Below, piece by piece: positions 34,507-47,184 of a stretch of 64,000 nt of DNA. The DNA lies in contig JACGCM010001538.1 in NCBI GenBank assembly GCA_014058105.1, forward strand, positions 434,001 to 498,000, written 5' to 3'. The notes beneath the pieces are model-generated. The model ran no database searches. It saw only the letters and a program-made list of their open reading frames with translations, and had not been told where the DNA came from. Source of the stretch: Kingdonia uniflora. Lineage: Eukaryota > Streptophyta > Magnoliopsida > Ranunculales > Circaeasteraceae. The stretch's first letter is position 1. Every line of letters begins with the position of its first letter. The position numbers and the translations under genes are program-made.

Positions 34507-35031
34507 TTACATAGTTGTTTTTATTTTAAACTTCTTAATGAATTCATCTAGCCCCATCTCCACAGTGACCTTCACATTAAGCTTTTCATTCTTGGCTTCC
34601 TTGAAATCCTCTAAAGTAGCCTTCAACCACTGGAAATTGCCACAAGTAAAACATTTCAAATACTTCTGCTCATAACTATGATTTTGCCTAGAAGTTGTGA
34701 GCATCTTTGTCCCAACACAACCTTGTACTTCACATTTGGATTCTTTCCAAGGGCAATCTCTAATCCAATGAGATGAACCACCACACCCAAAATACCTACT
34801 TCCAGAGGAGGTCCCAGCAGAACTTCCAGATTGAACATTTACATCAGATAACCACTGAAATTCAGTGTATTTTGAGTGTTGACCCTTGAGATATTTTTTG
34901 TTGTAGTTCGTTGTTGTGTATGAAGTCATAAGCTTCCTAATGCCATCACAATGAAGAAACCTACATTTGGTGTATAGCCAAGGGAAACAGTCAGGGGAGT
35001 GGCTTTCAAGGTAACACATTACACTTTGCAT
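34507..35031 (-). CDS. MULE-encoded zinc-knuckle and GRF-type zinc-finger protein
   Basis: An uninterrupted 174-aa ORF inside the MULE, convergent with the transposase. It contains RYFGCGGSSHWIRDC (about residues 78-92), a CCHC knuckle in which the first Cys is Tyr. A GRF-like finger follows: CPWKESKCEVQGC, then TKMLTTSRQNHSYEQKYLKC, CFTCGNFQWL (about residues 93-136). The C-terminus, about 35 residues, is charged and may be helical. GRF fingers bind nucleic acid and often sit in plant transposon proteins. The start is the first ATG (35031); an upstream exon is possible, since the protein begins without a leader (ESHSPDCFPWLYTKCRFLHC). By position it is analogous to mudrB of MuDR, but I see no sequence evidence that it is mudrB. 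Function unknown; DNA or RNA binding is inference. Confidence 0.6.
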   Translation of the reverse strand: MQSVMCYLESHSPDCFPWLYTKCRFLHCDGIRKLMTSYTTTNYNKKYLKGQHSKYTEFQWLSDVNVQSGSSAGTSSGSRYFGCGGSSHWIRDCPWKESKCEVQGCVGTKMLTTSRQNHSYEQKYLKCFTCGNFQWLKATLEDFKEAKNEKLNVKVTVEMGLDEFIKKFKIKTTM

Positions 35032-35507
35032 TTTGGAAATAAGATAAATATATTAGACTTAAGTCCCTCTGTCTGTAAACAAGATAGGTTTTAGTCCTTT
35101 CTCTCAGAAATTTGATTCATGGACTAAAAGCTTTATTTTTACAATTAATACAGTAACAAAGGTTGTAGTAGTGGTAAATTACCTTTGTTTGTGTTTCAGA
35201 ACCACCTCCCATGGCTAAAATACATTTGTTTTTTAAGATTGCAGAACCACCTCAGAGATCGGAGAGGAAGAAGAAAACCTTGCTGAAATTAAGATTGGAG
35301 AGGAAGAGAATTGATTAATGGAGAGAGGGAAACTCAGATTGGAGAGAGGGAGAGAGAGAGAAGACTAGTTTTGGCTGCAACGACGACCAACGGTCGACTC
35401 TTGTGCATCGTCTGATAGCTGCAGGTAAGTATCTCAAGGTGTGGTTTTTTTTTTTAATTTTTAAATTGTAAAAGGGCAAACTTGTCATTAATATTTGTTG
35501 AATCAGA

Positions 35508-35625
35508 CAACGTGAGTTGACCAGAGTCAAATTGAAAAAAAAAAACTATAACTGCTTTTCTGCTAAATGGAGGGATATAAGTCAAATATCGATATATATC
35601 AAAGGATATAAGTCTAAAAAAAATT
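35508..35625 (-). repeat. Right TIR of the MULE
   Basis: Inverse of 29477-29597. It ends in an A/T-rich site where the exact edge is ambiguous (35621-35625). Confidence 0.88.
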
Positions 35626-35848
35626 AATTAATTATGTGCTTGTCCACATGAACATATTGCATCTTTAGGCCTATTTTTGGATCAGGTCAGATCGGAAATG
35701 GAGGCAGTCATAATTTTTCTGAATTTTTCTAGAAATATAAAATCCGTTATGATCCGATTTTTTTTTCGGAAAAACGAAAATAGATCCGAATTTGAAAATT
35801 TTGGATTATTCGAAAAATTTGAAATTCCAAACATTTTGGAAAAAAAAT

Positions 35849-35961
35849 CATAAATTTCGGATATTTTGATAAAATAGAACATTTTGTAAGCCTAATAAAA
35901 GATACCATAAATTTCGGATATTTTGATAAAATAGAACATTTTGTAAGCCTAATAAAAGATA
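35849..35961. repeat. 57-bp tandem duplication
   Basis: The unit cataaatttcggatattttg... at 35849-35905 repeats at 35906-35961 with almost no difference, in a stretch rich in gaaaattttg/ccgaaattt motifs. Confidence 0.9.
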
Positions 35962-35974
35962 TCATTATAAAAAA

Positions 35975-36260
35975 ACTGAGAATCGTAAGCGAGACTTTGG
36001 AACGTGCTGAGGAAAGAGTTATTAGATTTCAAGAAAGACATGATCGATTGTTCAACCAAATTTTTTTGTACTACTTATGCCACCAGGAGCTTGAACAAGC
36101 CTTGTTGGGTGCCTGAAAAACCATGAATGAAGTTCTTGTATGTTACTCTATGACAAATGCAAATGAAGATGTTGCGCTCTTACCGTAGATAGTTCTCATG
36201 GAAGGGCCCATTCAAGAAATGCTTAAATTTTCATATGTTTGTATATTGGATTGCTGAGAA
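35975..36260 (+). pseudogene. Unassigned coding fragment, possibly Helitron cargo
   Basis: In one frame the translation is protein-like: LRIVSETLERAEERVIRFQE, then HDRLFNQIFLYYLCHQELEQ and ALLGA, stop, KTMNEVLVC...NEDVALLP, stop. The heptad-like charge pattern suggests a helical or coiled-coil region of a cellular gene. Two in-frame stops (after ALLGA and LLP) show it is dead. I do not recognise the parent gene with certainty. Confidence 0.4.
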
Positions 36261-37231
36261 ATTTATAAGCTCTTAAGGCTAAAATAATGTAATGTTTACT
36301 AAAATTACAAAACATTGGTTTTGTGAGAGGGAGCTATTTTTCAGCTGCACCGAGATTATATTACATTGTAAAACTCTTGTGTAGAGTTGTGAATGGGTTT
36401 TCATTACATGTATATGTCATATATTCTATAAGACACTACTGTTAATATTTGTAGATGTGTTGATATGTTGTTGTTACCTCACCACAGTCTTCTCCACTAT
36501 AAGTTAATGATATAAGGGGGATGCTTAAATTCTAGCAATTTCAGTGCTATTTAATAATATTATATCGTTTCAACATGCGTTTATGTCAAGAACAACTTTA
36601 AGTTTAGCATTTCAAATTATACTAAAATATGTTCCTTTTCAAAGTCCGGACATTAGGCTTATGTCTAAAAAAAGCCTACTATTGAAGACAATATAACTTC
36701 AAGTTTTCTCATATTCATACATAAAACTGTTTTGTAGTCGAATAATAATCTAATTATAAAAAATAAAATAAAAATTCTAAAATATGTTATACTGCTATCA
36801 CTTTGAACCGCCCAATATGGTTGGCCTGTATTTTACCCACGAGGGACTACCACCAAGACTGACGTCTTGTACTCATGTCATTATTAAGTACTAAGATTTA
36901 TGTTCAAGCCAAAGTAAAGCAATTTATAGATAACCAAATCAGTATCATGTTGAAAGCCTGTAAGTCGCCTGTCTGTCCAGTATCTTATGCATGATCAACT
37001 ATTTCCAGTTACGTCTAAGAATTGTGAAGAATAATATTACCCTTGACCAAGCCACGGTAAAATCTGGACGACACTATCTATAGTATGTCTTCAACAGTTT
37101 AACAATACAAAGACGAGTCTTCAGTACTAAAAAAAATGCCTTAACATTACAAAAGTCATTAAAAATTAAAAATTAAGCATATAAAACCATATTAAATAGT
37201 TTTCAATTCTCTAAAAAAATTAAAAATTATT

Positions 37232-37258
37232 GTAGGATAGCATGTGCCCGATTGCTAG
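37232..37258 (+). mobile_element. Helitron 3' terminus, second copy
   Basis: ggatagcatgtgcccgattg and CTAG (37255-37258) followed by TATA match the last about 25 bp of the Helitron end at 1058 (gatagcgcgtgcccgactg CTAG). The left arm of the hairpin is missing. No 5' end is paired with it. Confidence 0.5.
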
Positions 37259-37309
37259 TATAAACTAAACTAGCATCAAAGTCGAAAAATGAAGCAAAAC
37301 TATTAATTA

Positions 37310-37365
37310 CTAGTGCTACCCGTGACTACGCATGGGCAAGTACGTCGGCGCGCCTTCGGCGCTAC
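37310..37365. mobile_element. Possible Helitron 5' terminus
   Basis: actagtgctacccgtgacta followed by cgcatgggcaagtacg is like the CTAGT..TACCCGTGC...GCACGGG start seen in many plant Helitrons. A similar block is at 39864-39900. No Rep/helicase is nearby. Confidence 0.3.
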
Positions 37366-40300
37366 ACAATTTATGCGTCAACACTTTGTTGATAGTACAT
37401 CAAATATGTTGATTGGCCTCCGCCACTTCTCTTTTTGTGCATCAGCACACCATTGATCTAACCACCAATACCTTGCCTCGCATTTGGTTTTTTGTTTTAT
37501 CGAGTCATGCAGATGTCCACAGTCTTCTTGTAAATTGGACATTTCCTTAAGACACGATTTATCCAAACCTTGAAACTACAATAATTTACCTTTGGATCTC
37601 TTAGGCTTCCAAGATATTAAATTTTTTTTTTTTTTGAGTAAGACTATTATAATAACATCTTTTACTTCCAAAGGTAATTCAACATTTTATGCAAGACCTA
37701 ATTGTTTTTCATGCATGCCTACATCCTCATTTCCATAAAACTTGTTTTCTTCTCTTTAAACAGTCATATCCTTCAATATACCGTCAAAACCCCAAATGCA
37801 AAAAAAAAAAACTATATCTCAATGATCGCTTTGCTAATTGCTTAATTTTACATAGCAATGACTTCTCAAGGTTACAATTGTACACCACCACCACCACCAG
37901 CAACTTCAACACACTAACTTAAGTAATAGGTAAAACTATATCATTCCTCTAGCATTATAGTTTAAAACATTTTGTAAATGAAATAGTACATCGAAGACTT
38001 GAGCATCCAACCTTTACTAGAGAAAATCATATACTACTAATTACTTATCATCGGCAAGGTTTCGTAATAATCCAAACTACCATAACGTAATAGGCCAACC
38101 TAATACTTCAACAGATCATAGCATCATCATTGACGTCTACTACATATTCATAATCTGTAACGCTGGTATTGACATCGTGAATGGTTACGAATCAACAATG
38201 TTAGACAATATCATTATTTCATGGTTTTTGACAAAGTTTGATCTTGTTAAATTTCGATTAATGAAGTTGGCATATTCACCGGCATTATCATACATTTTTC
38301 TTAGAAAACAACAACAAAAGTTCACAAAGATTTTAGAAAACAAACAACAAATTACGTTAAACGGATCTTATATGTTTCAGATTGCTTATTTTAAAAATGT
38401 AGAAAACAATTCATACTTTATTCCCAGATTTTATCTATTTCTTGGAGTGTAAAAAGCTCAAACTTTTAGAATGACAATGATGCTTTAAAAGAACTAGATA
38501 AAGAGCAAGATTTACTACAATTTACATGGCATGCAAAAGAAAAAAAATCTAGAATGCTAGTACTTAGCAAGGGAAAGAGTCATGGGTGTTTGATGAAAAT
38601 AAAATGGGAATAATTAAGGGTTCGTTCAGTCTGCATATGTACATTCAGAAATAAACTCTAAGATAACACTCATAGACGTGAAAATAAAAATGAACAACTT
38701 GTCCAAGGTAAGCACTCACCTGTCCAAATTCCAACAAATGAACAACTTTGTTTCTTAATTCATTAGTCCCACCTTCTCCCTGATTAATCTATGCTACAAA
38801 CCAAACAATTTAAGAAATTTTAGAATACGCCAAAGAATATTAGTGGCAAACGTACACCATATAGAAAATGCATATTATTTAGCTTTACCCAAATTAGTGT
38901 ACTCAACCTTAGTTTGGTGAATCAAAATTCAAAAATAGAAATGAAACCTACCACTCGAATCTAAAATCATGCATTCCAGTCGTCTCACTTGAATTACACA
39001 GTGACATAAAACTTTGTTCTATCGGTAATTAGACTATGGACTTCACTTCAATTCTCAGTAATCAAAAATCAAATGGCTTTATATTCGCCTCAAGAGATAG
39101 AAAGAAAAAATACTCATCAGTAATTCCATACGAACTAATTCATGTTAAATATCCAATAGGCAATTAATCTAATACTAATCACTTTGACTTAAATGAAATA
39201 AAAGATGTATCCAAATAAAGATTCTAAGATTTCTCAAAATAACAATGTCAATAGAAATTTCAATAGACAGTCACAAAAAAAGATTAAATTTCCCCAAATA
39301 CCAAATATAAATCTTAAATCTTAAATCTTACTTGAAATCGCCATCGGGGGTGGCGAATGGTACAACTGAAACCCCAAATTAGGAGAAGTTGAAAGTATGT
39401 ACAATTGAAATCACCACCTGGGTTCTCTTTCCTTGTTTTTGAAGAAGCATATAATCTTGTTAAGGGCTTTTCTGTCCCCCAACCTGATCCAATGATTACA
39501 ATTCCAGAGGCCCAAAATAATGATTTTGTGTAAGAAAGAGAGGAGAGAGAGAAAAAAAAAGCGAATTGTAAAAGAAAGGCTGGAGAAATTGGGGACGGTG
39601 AAAACTTTAGTAGAAGAGAAATCTCATTTTACAGCAGTTTATCTTTCTATTGCAGGAGTTTTTTAACAATGATGTGTTTACCAATCATATGACGTGGGGG
39701 TGAAACCTGAAAGGGAATGGGTGGGTAGTTTCTTTTTGTTTGTTGGATGGCTTAAACTTTATCTGAGCCATTGGTTTGTTTGTTTGTTGTTGATTCTTTT
39801 GCATCGGAAAACTCACCAATTTGAGTTTGTCTTGATATAAGTACCCTAGAATGTAATATAGACTAGTGAATACCTGTGTCACGCCACGGATACCACTTTG
39901 AAGTTCAATTGGCGTGCTTACGGCACTACCGAATATGACTTAGTCGAATTGTCAGTAGTTACTAACAAAGAAAAGAAAATGTTTTTAGCTCAACCTCTCT
40001 AAAACTCTTGCAATTTCACGACACATATCTTAATCGGTATTCTAAATTCTACATAAAATTTGGCATCATTTCCCCTATTTTATAGACCATAAACCACTTG
40101 AAAATCATTTTAAAAACTTGTATAACAATCAAAAGAAAAATGGGCAACACTTCCCCTATTTGATGGAGTATAAACCACATATAAATTATTGAGAAACCTG
40201 TATAGCAATTCAAAAAAATTGGACAACATTTTCCCTATTTTATTGACAAAAAACCACCTACAAAATATTCATAAACCTATGTATCAATCATTCAACACAT

Positions 40301-42390
40301 CTACACCCCCAACAGCATGCACAAAACACTTATCTGCCATATCTTAAGCTTTTCAAAACATTCAAAATACTTCAAAAATTGAAGAATGGTAAAAAATGTT
40401 TAGTTAATTACTACAATATAGAAAAAATGAAGAAAAAATCTAAATTCAAATATTACAACTTTAGAATGCGCTCTAATTTGTTGCGATAATATTTACTCAT
40501 GTATCTCAAACGATAAGGAACTACTGTTTGTACACGTTTGCCCCTGCAAATATAATAAACAAAATTATTAATTATCCCCGAATTCAATCTGAATCTACAT
40601 AATTCAAAACCAAAATCTAGTATTTAGCAATAACTGGATCAACGAAAATAACCAAAATTCAAAACCAAGTAGATTTTAAAAGAAAAAAGAATGCAGTTAA
40701 GTACCTCTATTAGCAACTAAAGGACAACACCGTCATTATTTTCTAAACTATGACAAAAACTTTCTATAATTATGCAAAATTAGTCACAAAAGATAGAATC
40801 CAAAAATCACAATATCACAATCCAATCAATATCATTTACCTTGCAAAAAAGCTTTGAAGTGAAAGGTAACGGTAAGGTCCTTAGATAGACATTTACCTTG
40901 CAAAAAATCATTTATCAATCATCGACAACAACAACAAACAAACAAAATTATCAAGAAATACATAATTATCAACTACAATTAAAAGCATTATTTAACAATA
41001 GAGTACATACAAACCAAATTAAACTTACCAATAATGGCGTGGCGTAGTCGCTGATTATACGCCTCAAAATAACCAAACACTACACAATTCAAAATAACCA
41101 AACACTATGCAATTCCAACTTGTAGAGACGAAAACTGAAATTGTTATTGAATCCTAGACAACCGCTAAATCTCCATAGTTAAATGATCTCATTCACCAAA
41201 ACCCAAAAATCTAAGCCAATAATTGAAGCTTTGTGGTTCATAATTCATACATTCCAAAGCAAAACCTAAAGATTCTATACGAAAACCCCATGATTAAGGA
41301 GTCATTCAAGGATTTGATCAAGCTAACGTTGTGAAGAATCGATGAACATCGCTGAATCAAATCGATACCGAGCAAATTCATACACCTTCCATGAGAGTTA
41401 CCCTCACATTCACTACCCAAACTTCGAACTCTAAATAGGATTCATAGAATTCGAAATTAAACCCCTAAATTCAGATTGGGAATGACACGATCGAAGATCA
41501 AAACCAAAATGAGCTCTAATTAGAGTTCATAGAGTTGTAAAATCTAAAATCAGACCCTTAAATTCAGATTGGGAACGACATAAATCAAAACTAAAATTCA
41601 GATCTCATTTCAGCTCTTAAGCAAAAGATAGAGATGTAGAGCTCGTAGAGGGATGGAGGAAGAGAGAGATAGAGAGAGAGGTTGCATATTTTTTAGTTTG
41701 GTTTTTGAGAAGTAAAGTTTTGAGTCGGGGAGGAGGGAAGAAGTTTTTTGGTTGGGGTAAATTTTTTTCAATTAGGAAAAACAAAGATTTGGGGTTGAGA
41801 TGAATTTCTCATCATATTATGTTCCATAATTCTGAACAAATTAGGGAGGGCAAATAAGTTTTTATACAAACCCTTTCGAGGTGTAATGTGTGGTATGTTC
41901 TATTTCTAATACAACCTTTTGACAAAAGCACGAAGAAGCACAATATGTCAATACCTTATAAGGCACATACAACGATAAAAGTAGTACATACCGTAAACTA
42001 AGCTGAGGAATTTATTACTGCTTCGGATGCCATTGTTTAAGTGATAGTATACAACCATTATTCTCGACGAATTTTATAACGTTCTCATTCATCTTTTGAT
42101 CCACAGTTACAAATGCATTCTTTCCCGCTTTTGATGCAAATATTAATTTTTTGCTTCTCAAGGAAGATACCTGCATATATAAGGTAGATAAAGTGACTTA
42201 CTTTGGATGTGCTACAGCAATATAATTGCAAGAACAACTTTTAATAATTGCTTAGTATGGAATCAATTTTTATTGAGATGGATGATTGGTTTAAGGGATT
42301 CGGGGTGCCATTATAGTTGGAATGTATAATGAGACATCATAAGACTACATATTAATTTCTTAATCCCAAATATCTATTAATGTTGGTTCA
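37366..42390. other. Gene-free AT-rich stretch
   Basis: About 5 kb with frequent stops in all frames and only short ORFs. A possible Helitron-like start is at 39864-39900 (actagtgaatacctgtgtca, cgccacgg). Purine-rich leader-like tracts (about 39530-39560, 41640-41680) could be pieces of captured 5' ends, but no exon could be built. Confidence 0.5.
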
Positions 42391-43190
42391 TTGGAGCTTT
42401 TTTGTTTACTGAACCATCATCCATCTCAATAAATAAAAAAAATCAAAGTACAACTACAAAAAAGCTTACTTGATGATAAAAAAGATTTAGGAGGGGATTG
42501 AGTACATTAGATAGTCAAAAGATACTACTATGATATACTTGAATAATGTTAGAATTGTGCGATCTACTCACCGCTTCTTAGATTAACGCAAATATGCAAT
42601 GGCATTTTGATCAATATCTTTATTTTCGTAGATCTAAATTTTTCTGGATATTAGAATTACAAAAGAAAATTATCACTATATATAACAAAAGCTAAAAATC
42701 ATGGGAACAAATAATTTAAAGAATCAAAACCAACAGAAGATACTCATCAATGAAACCGAAAACTTCCATCGAAGCATTTTTGCAAGTTCATTGGAGCTTT
42801 TTTGTTTACTGAACCATCATCCATCTTAATAAATAAAAAATCAAAGTTCAACTACAAAAAAGCTTACTTAATGATAAAAAAGATTCAGGATGGGATTAAG
42901 TACATCAGATAGTCAAAAATACTACTGTGATATACTTGAATGATGTTAGAATTGTACGATCTATTCACCGCTTCGTAGATTGACGCAAATACGCAATGAC
43001 ATTTTAATCAATATCTTTATTTTGTAGATCTAACATTTCCTGGATATTATAATTACAAAAGAAAATTATCACTATATATAACAAAAACTAAATATCATAG
43101 AAACAGATACTTTAAAGAATCAAAACCAACGGCACCAATGAAACTTAAAACTTCCATTAGAAGATACTTTATTTCTTTGGCTAGCTCTAC
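42391..43190. repeat. 400-bp tandem duplication
   Basis: ttggagcttttttgtttact at 42391 recurs at 42791, and the whole following sequence repeats with scattered substitutions and small indels to about 43165. The period is 400 bp. Non-coding. Confidence 0.9.
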
Positions 43191-43199
43191 CATCTTGAA

Positions 43200-44073
43200 T
43201 ACTACCTAACTTTGAAGTTAGTACCAATTTAAAGTGACTCATAAAGCTTAATATGCATTAACAACACCAACAATTGTATGCAACTGAAGGTCCAAGGTTC
43301 TACGCAAAACATACAGTATAACATAAAACCCATAGCGAATCACCTATGAATTAAACTTTACTAAATTTTATAAGCTTCCACTGGGAGCTTTTGGATTCTT
43401 TTTTTTTTCTTTTCTGGAAAATAAAATGCAAAGGGAGGCTAATGTAGCTTTAGAATCTTCCAAGGTTCGCGACCTTGGATATGGTGACATCGAAGCTTAA
43501 GTGAACAGAGACTCAACTAATGTTGGTCCATATATACAACAACCATAAATGAAAACTATAAGACAACCTGCCAAGAATAAAAAGGATAGAATTTAAAGGT
43601 TCAAAACTTTTTGTAACCTGCAGCTTTTTTCACTTTTGGCAAATTTCCTAGCGATGTATGCTTGAAACCCCCTCCTACGGTTCAAAGAATATATGCAGTC
43701 TCGACCAAACCAATTTTTTCCCCATTATAATACAACTAATACTTTATCTGAACACTAAGCATGGACTTTCTTATAAGCATTAACATCGAATAGAAAGCAA
43801 AAGAAGTATTAATTATCACATTCGTAATTCTCGAAAACTCTACCGGATGTAATATAAAATATATTGAATAGTGAATAAGTACTTAAGAGAACCGTTTAGT
43901 ACATTGAGATTAAAATCATACATATAAAATCTAGAAAAACCTAAATTCTTTAAATGCTAGGATTGCTCTAAAACACTGATTTCACCAAATCAAACCATGG
44001 ATTATAGATGGTTTTACAAATTCAACAATATACAATCACTAAATTAATATGAAATTGATATATATGGTGATGA
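43200..44073. other. Gene-free stretch before the minisatellite
   Basis: AT-rich, no ORF of note. From about 43990 it contains a diverged partial unit of the 127-bp repeat that follows. Confidence 0.5.
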
Positions 44074-44708
44074 CATTAAGCAAACATAACTAATTACACT
44101 AACTCGGAACAATTGAAACTCTGAATTTGAGATGGTTTGTCAATGCAATTATAGGCAATCACTAAGAAAACATAATAAAATCTAATTACAGTAATTATAA
44201 CATTAAGCAAACATAACTAATTACACTAACTCAGAACCAATGAAACCCTGAATTATAGATGGTTTGTCAATGCGATTATAGGCAATCACTAAGCAAACAT
44301 CATAAAATCGAATTACAGTAATTATAACATTAAGCAAACATAACTAATTATACTAACTCAAAACTAATGAAACCCTGAATTAGATATGGTTTGTCAATGC
44401 AATTATAGGCAATCACTAAGCAAACATCATAAAATCTAATTACAGTAATTATAACATTAAGCAAACATAACTAATTACACTAACTCAGAACTAATGAAAC
44501 CATGAATTAGATATGGTTTGTCAATGCAATTATAGGCAATCACTAAGCAAACATCATAAAATCTAATTACAGTAATTATAACATTAAACAAACATAACTA
44601 ATTACACTAGCTCAGAACCAATAAAACCCCGAATTAGAGATGGTTTGTCTATGCAATTATAGGCAATCACTAAGCAAGCATCATAAAATCTAATTGCAGT
44701 GATTATAA
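44074..44708. repeat. 127-bp minisatellite, five units
   Basis: Units beginning cattaagcaaacataactaa start at 44074, 44201, 44328, 44455 and 44582, exactly 127 bp apart, with few differences between neighbours. A decayed partial unit precedes the array. Non-coding; no gene nearby. Confidence 0.95.
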
Positions 44709-45447
44709 CATGTGAGAAAGAGAGAACGAGAGCAAAAGTAAGAGTACTTTCACGTTCTTTGAGATTGCGATATGTCTAAGTTGTAAAGGATGATGGTTTG
44801 GAGTTCAGATTACGATTGAGAGTGAGGAATTACATAGAAAAGAAAGTTCGCAGGATTTTTTAATTTTTTTTTAAGGATAAGGTTTTTTTTTAATTTGAAG
44901 TTTGTAGTCGGGGGAGGAGAGGCGAAGATTTTTGTCGGGGAGAATAGAATTGATTTTTTAGTCTTTTCCCCTAAAAAAAAAAATTCTTGAAAGGGTAGTG
45001 AATTTGTGAATCTCGAGGTGACGACAACGCATCCTGACCCTTCTTTTGTCTTTAGACATAAAGCAGACTTGTCAAAAGCGGTAAAAACACCACCCCGTTA
45101 GAGCATATACAGCAGGGTGGGAGTTTGAGTTGGGTTTGCAAACCCAAACTCAAACTCACACTTTGAGCCTCCCAGCAACAACTGTTTGGGTATGAGCTCG
45201 CCTACGTGACAAAGTCAGAACTCAACTGAGTGTGAGGAGTTCATAAAAAAAATTGAGTTTGGCGGTGTTTGGATTACCGCACGGTATTCCTTTGACCTCC
45301 CGAATTTTTTGCGCGGTAAAAGAAACACCGCACGGTAATCCAAACTCCTTCAATCTCAATTATTTCTCTAAATCACTCCCTGGCTACTTCTTCTCCCCCA
45401 AAACCAAGGAAGCCGAGCATAGAGGAAAACCTCTACGCTCTCCCCAA

Positions 45448-46918
45448 ATGGCAAACTCTGGCACCAGCAGTAATAACTCTACACCATCGACCCCATCCTC
45501 CCATAAGCCACCTTCAACATCATTCACTCAACACTCATCATCACAATTTACTCCATACCTCTACTACAACCCATCATAATTCCAACCTCAATTCCAATCA
45601 CAGACCCCACCTCCGTTTACCATGTCGCAAGGGGGTCCCAGTTATGGACAATATCAAAATCCATTTACACTCCCTCAACCACAACCTCAGTCGTTTAGCC
45701 CGTACTATCAACCCTATCCACTCACTCAACCTTAAGGTTTTCAACCTCCAAATTACTTTTAGAACTACCTATTCCATGGTGAATCTACTCAGCACAGTCA
45801 AAGTGACACAAATGCGTCAATACCTGTTGAAGTGGCGGCGCCCCAAAAAGAAAAATGAAAAGGAAGAAAAAAAGAATACCCACAAAATAAAGACAAAGAG
45901 TGTAAGTGCCAGAAGATGCTAAGTTTTTGGATGAGACAGATGATGGTGGACTCATTGGACGAAAACAGACTTTACGTGTCTCACAAGGGCGTGGGTAACA
46001 GCTTCTGTCTAGACAACGAGCCGCACAAAGGGTTTCACTTTATATCAAAAGGTCAACATTGTCTTTAACAGAGACCCCGAGTGCCCCACACGACGATCAA
46101 GTGGGTCGACCAAATCTCAGTGGTATACCCTTAATGCACAATGTGTGGTGTACAAGGGGATAGTTGCTCAAAAACAATTTAGGAATAACATCAAGAAAAT
46201 AGAAGAAGATCGGGTACGTTCTAATTTCTTTTAACTCAATTTCATTTATTTCTCGCGGATATACACATTATTTATTTGTATTTGGCAATTTTGCAAATTG
46301 CAGGAAAACGATGCACACAAGATCTATCAAGGCTTGAATGGCGGCAATGACTTCAAACACCATGAAATGTATAAGATTTTGGCTTGAAAGCCGCGATGGG
46401 CCAACCTAAGGGATGATGGGTTGAACCATGCGAGGAATATACCAAGAAATGTAGCCAGGAGAACATCGAACAATTCTTCTCCGGGAAACTTGGTCGGATC
46501 AAACAATCTATCGGAGGACCCCGACGGCCCACTTACACCTCAATCCGTGGGCCCAAATTCTGAATTAGATGGTTCGTTGTATGAGGGTGGAAGTAGGCCC
46601 ATCGGCCAAAAACTCTTTAGAAAGAACCTTGCAGCACAAAAGATATTGGATGGTGTTGCTGCATCTGGTAGCGGAATCCAAATAATGTTGGATGAACTAC
46701 AGTTGGAGAAGAGACAGGCAAAAAAATAAAAGGAAAGAAGAAGAGCGGAAGTAATGCAACACTGGCAAGCCAAAATTGATTTCGAGCAAGCAAGGGAAGA
46801 TTGTAAAATAATGGAGAAAGACCTGAGTAATCTTTCTGGACATCAATTGCAATACTATCTGCAAAGGCAAACTGGGGTCATGGAATGTTTGGCCAAGAGG
46901 GGCGGACCAGGTACTTGA
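45448..46918 (+). pseudogene. PIF/Harbinger ORF1 (Myb/SANT-like, NAM-associated C-terminal region), decayed
   Basis: It starts MANSGTSSNNSTPSTPSSHK with a Ser/Pro/Gln-rich leader. The middle has FCLDNEPHKGFHFISKGQ (about 46000), then after a short intron ENDAHKIYQGLNG...FKHHEMYKIL (about 46305-46385). The C-terminal part has RPIGQKLFRKNLAAQK (about 46600) and a charged helix ending near 46918. Such proteins help the Harbinger nuclease reach the nucleus and bind the element ends. Stops (for example 45580, 45735, 46386, 46727) and frame changes break it. Confidence 0.7.
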
Positions 46919-47184
46919 AGTGGTGATAAAATATAATTTAACTTTGCTATATATAGAAGTTTTTTTTCCAAGAATGTAGTTTACCTTCCAATAATGTAAT
47001 CATTTGAATAATGTACTTTGCTATTGAAGAATGCAATCTTATTTTTGAAATGTTTATTTTCGATAATATTGAGTTAAAACAAATACAAGATTAATGCAAT
47101 ATCAAAAACATGTTTAATAAATTTGTACGACTAAGAAGCATTAAATTACATCTAAAACACGCAGATAATACAAGAAATTGAGTT

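Larger units (their letters stand above)
29477..35625 (+). mobile_element. Mutator-like element (MULE) with long TIRs and two genes
   Basis: Inverted repeats of about 120 bp (29477-29597 and 35508-35625) share TTTTTTAGAC, ATCGATATTTGACTTATATC, CCTCCATTTAGCAGAAAAGC and GGTCAACTCACGTTG. The flanks AATTAATTA (29468-29476) and AATTAATTA (35626-35634 or 35622-35630) fit the 9-bp duplication Mutator elements make, though the AT-rich site leaves the exact end uncertain by about 4 bp. Inside are a MuDR-type transposase on plus (about 29758-33884, broken) and a convergent zinc-finger ORF on minus (34507-35031). The arrangement recalls maize MuDR, where mudrA and mudrB converge. Confidence 0.93.

Noticed and set aside
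39864..45097. Complete Helitron from the ACTAGTGAATACC start to the Harbinger boundary
   Set aside because: No hairpin plus CTRR terminus could be found at the right side and no Rep/helicase remains, so the limits would be guesswork.
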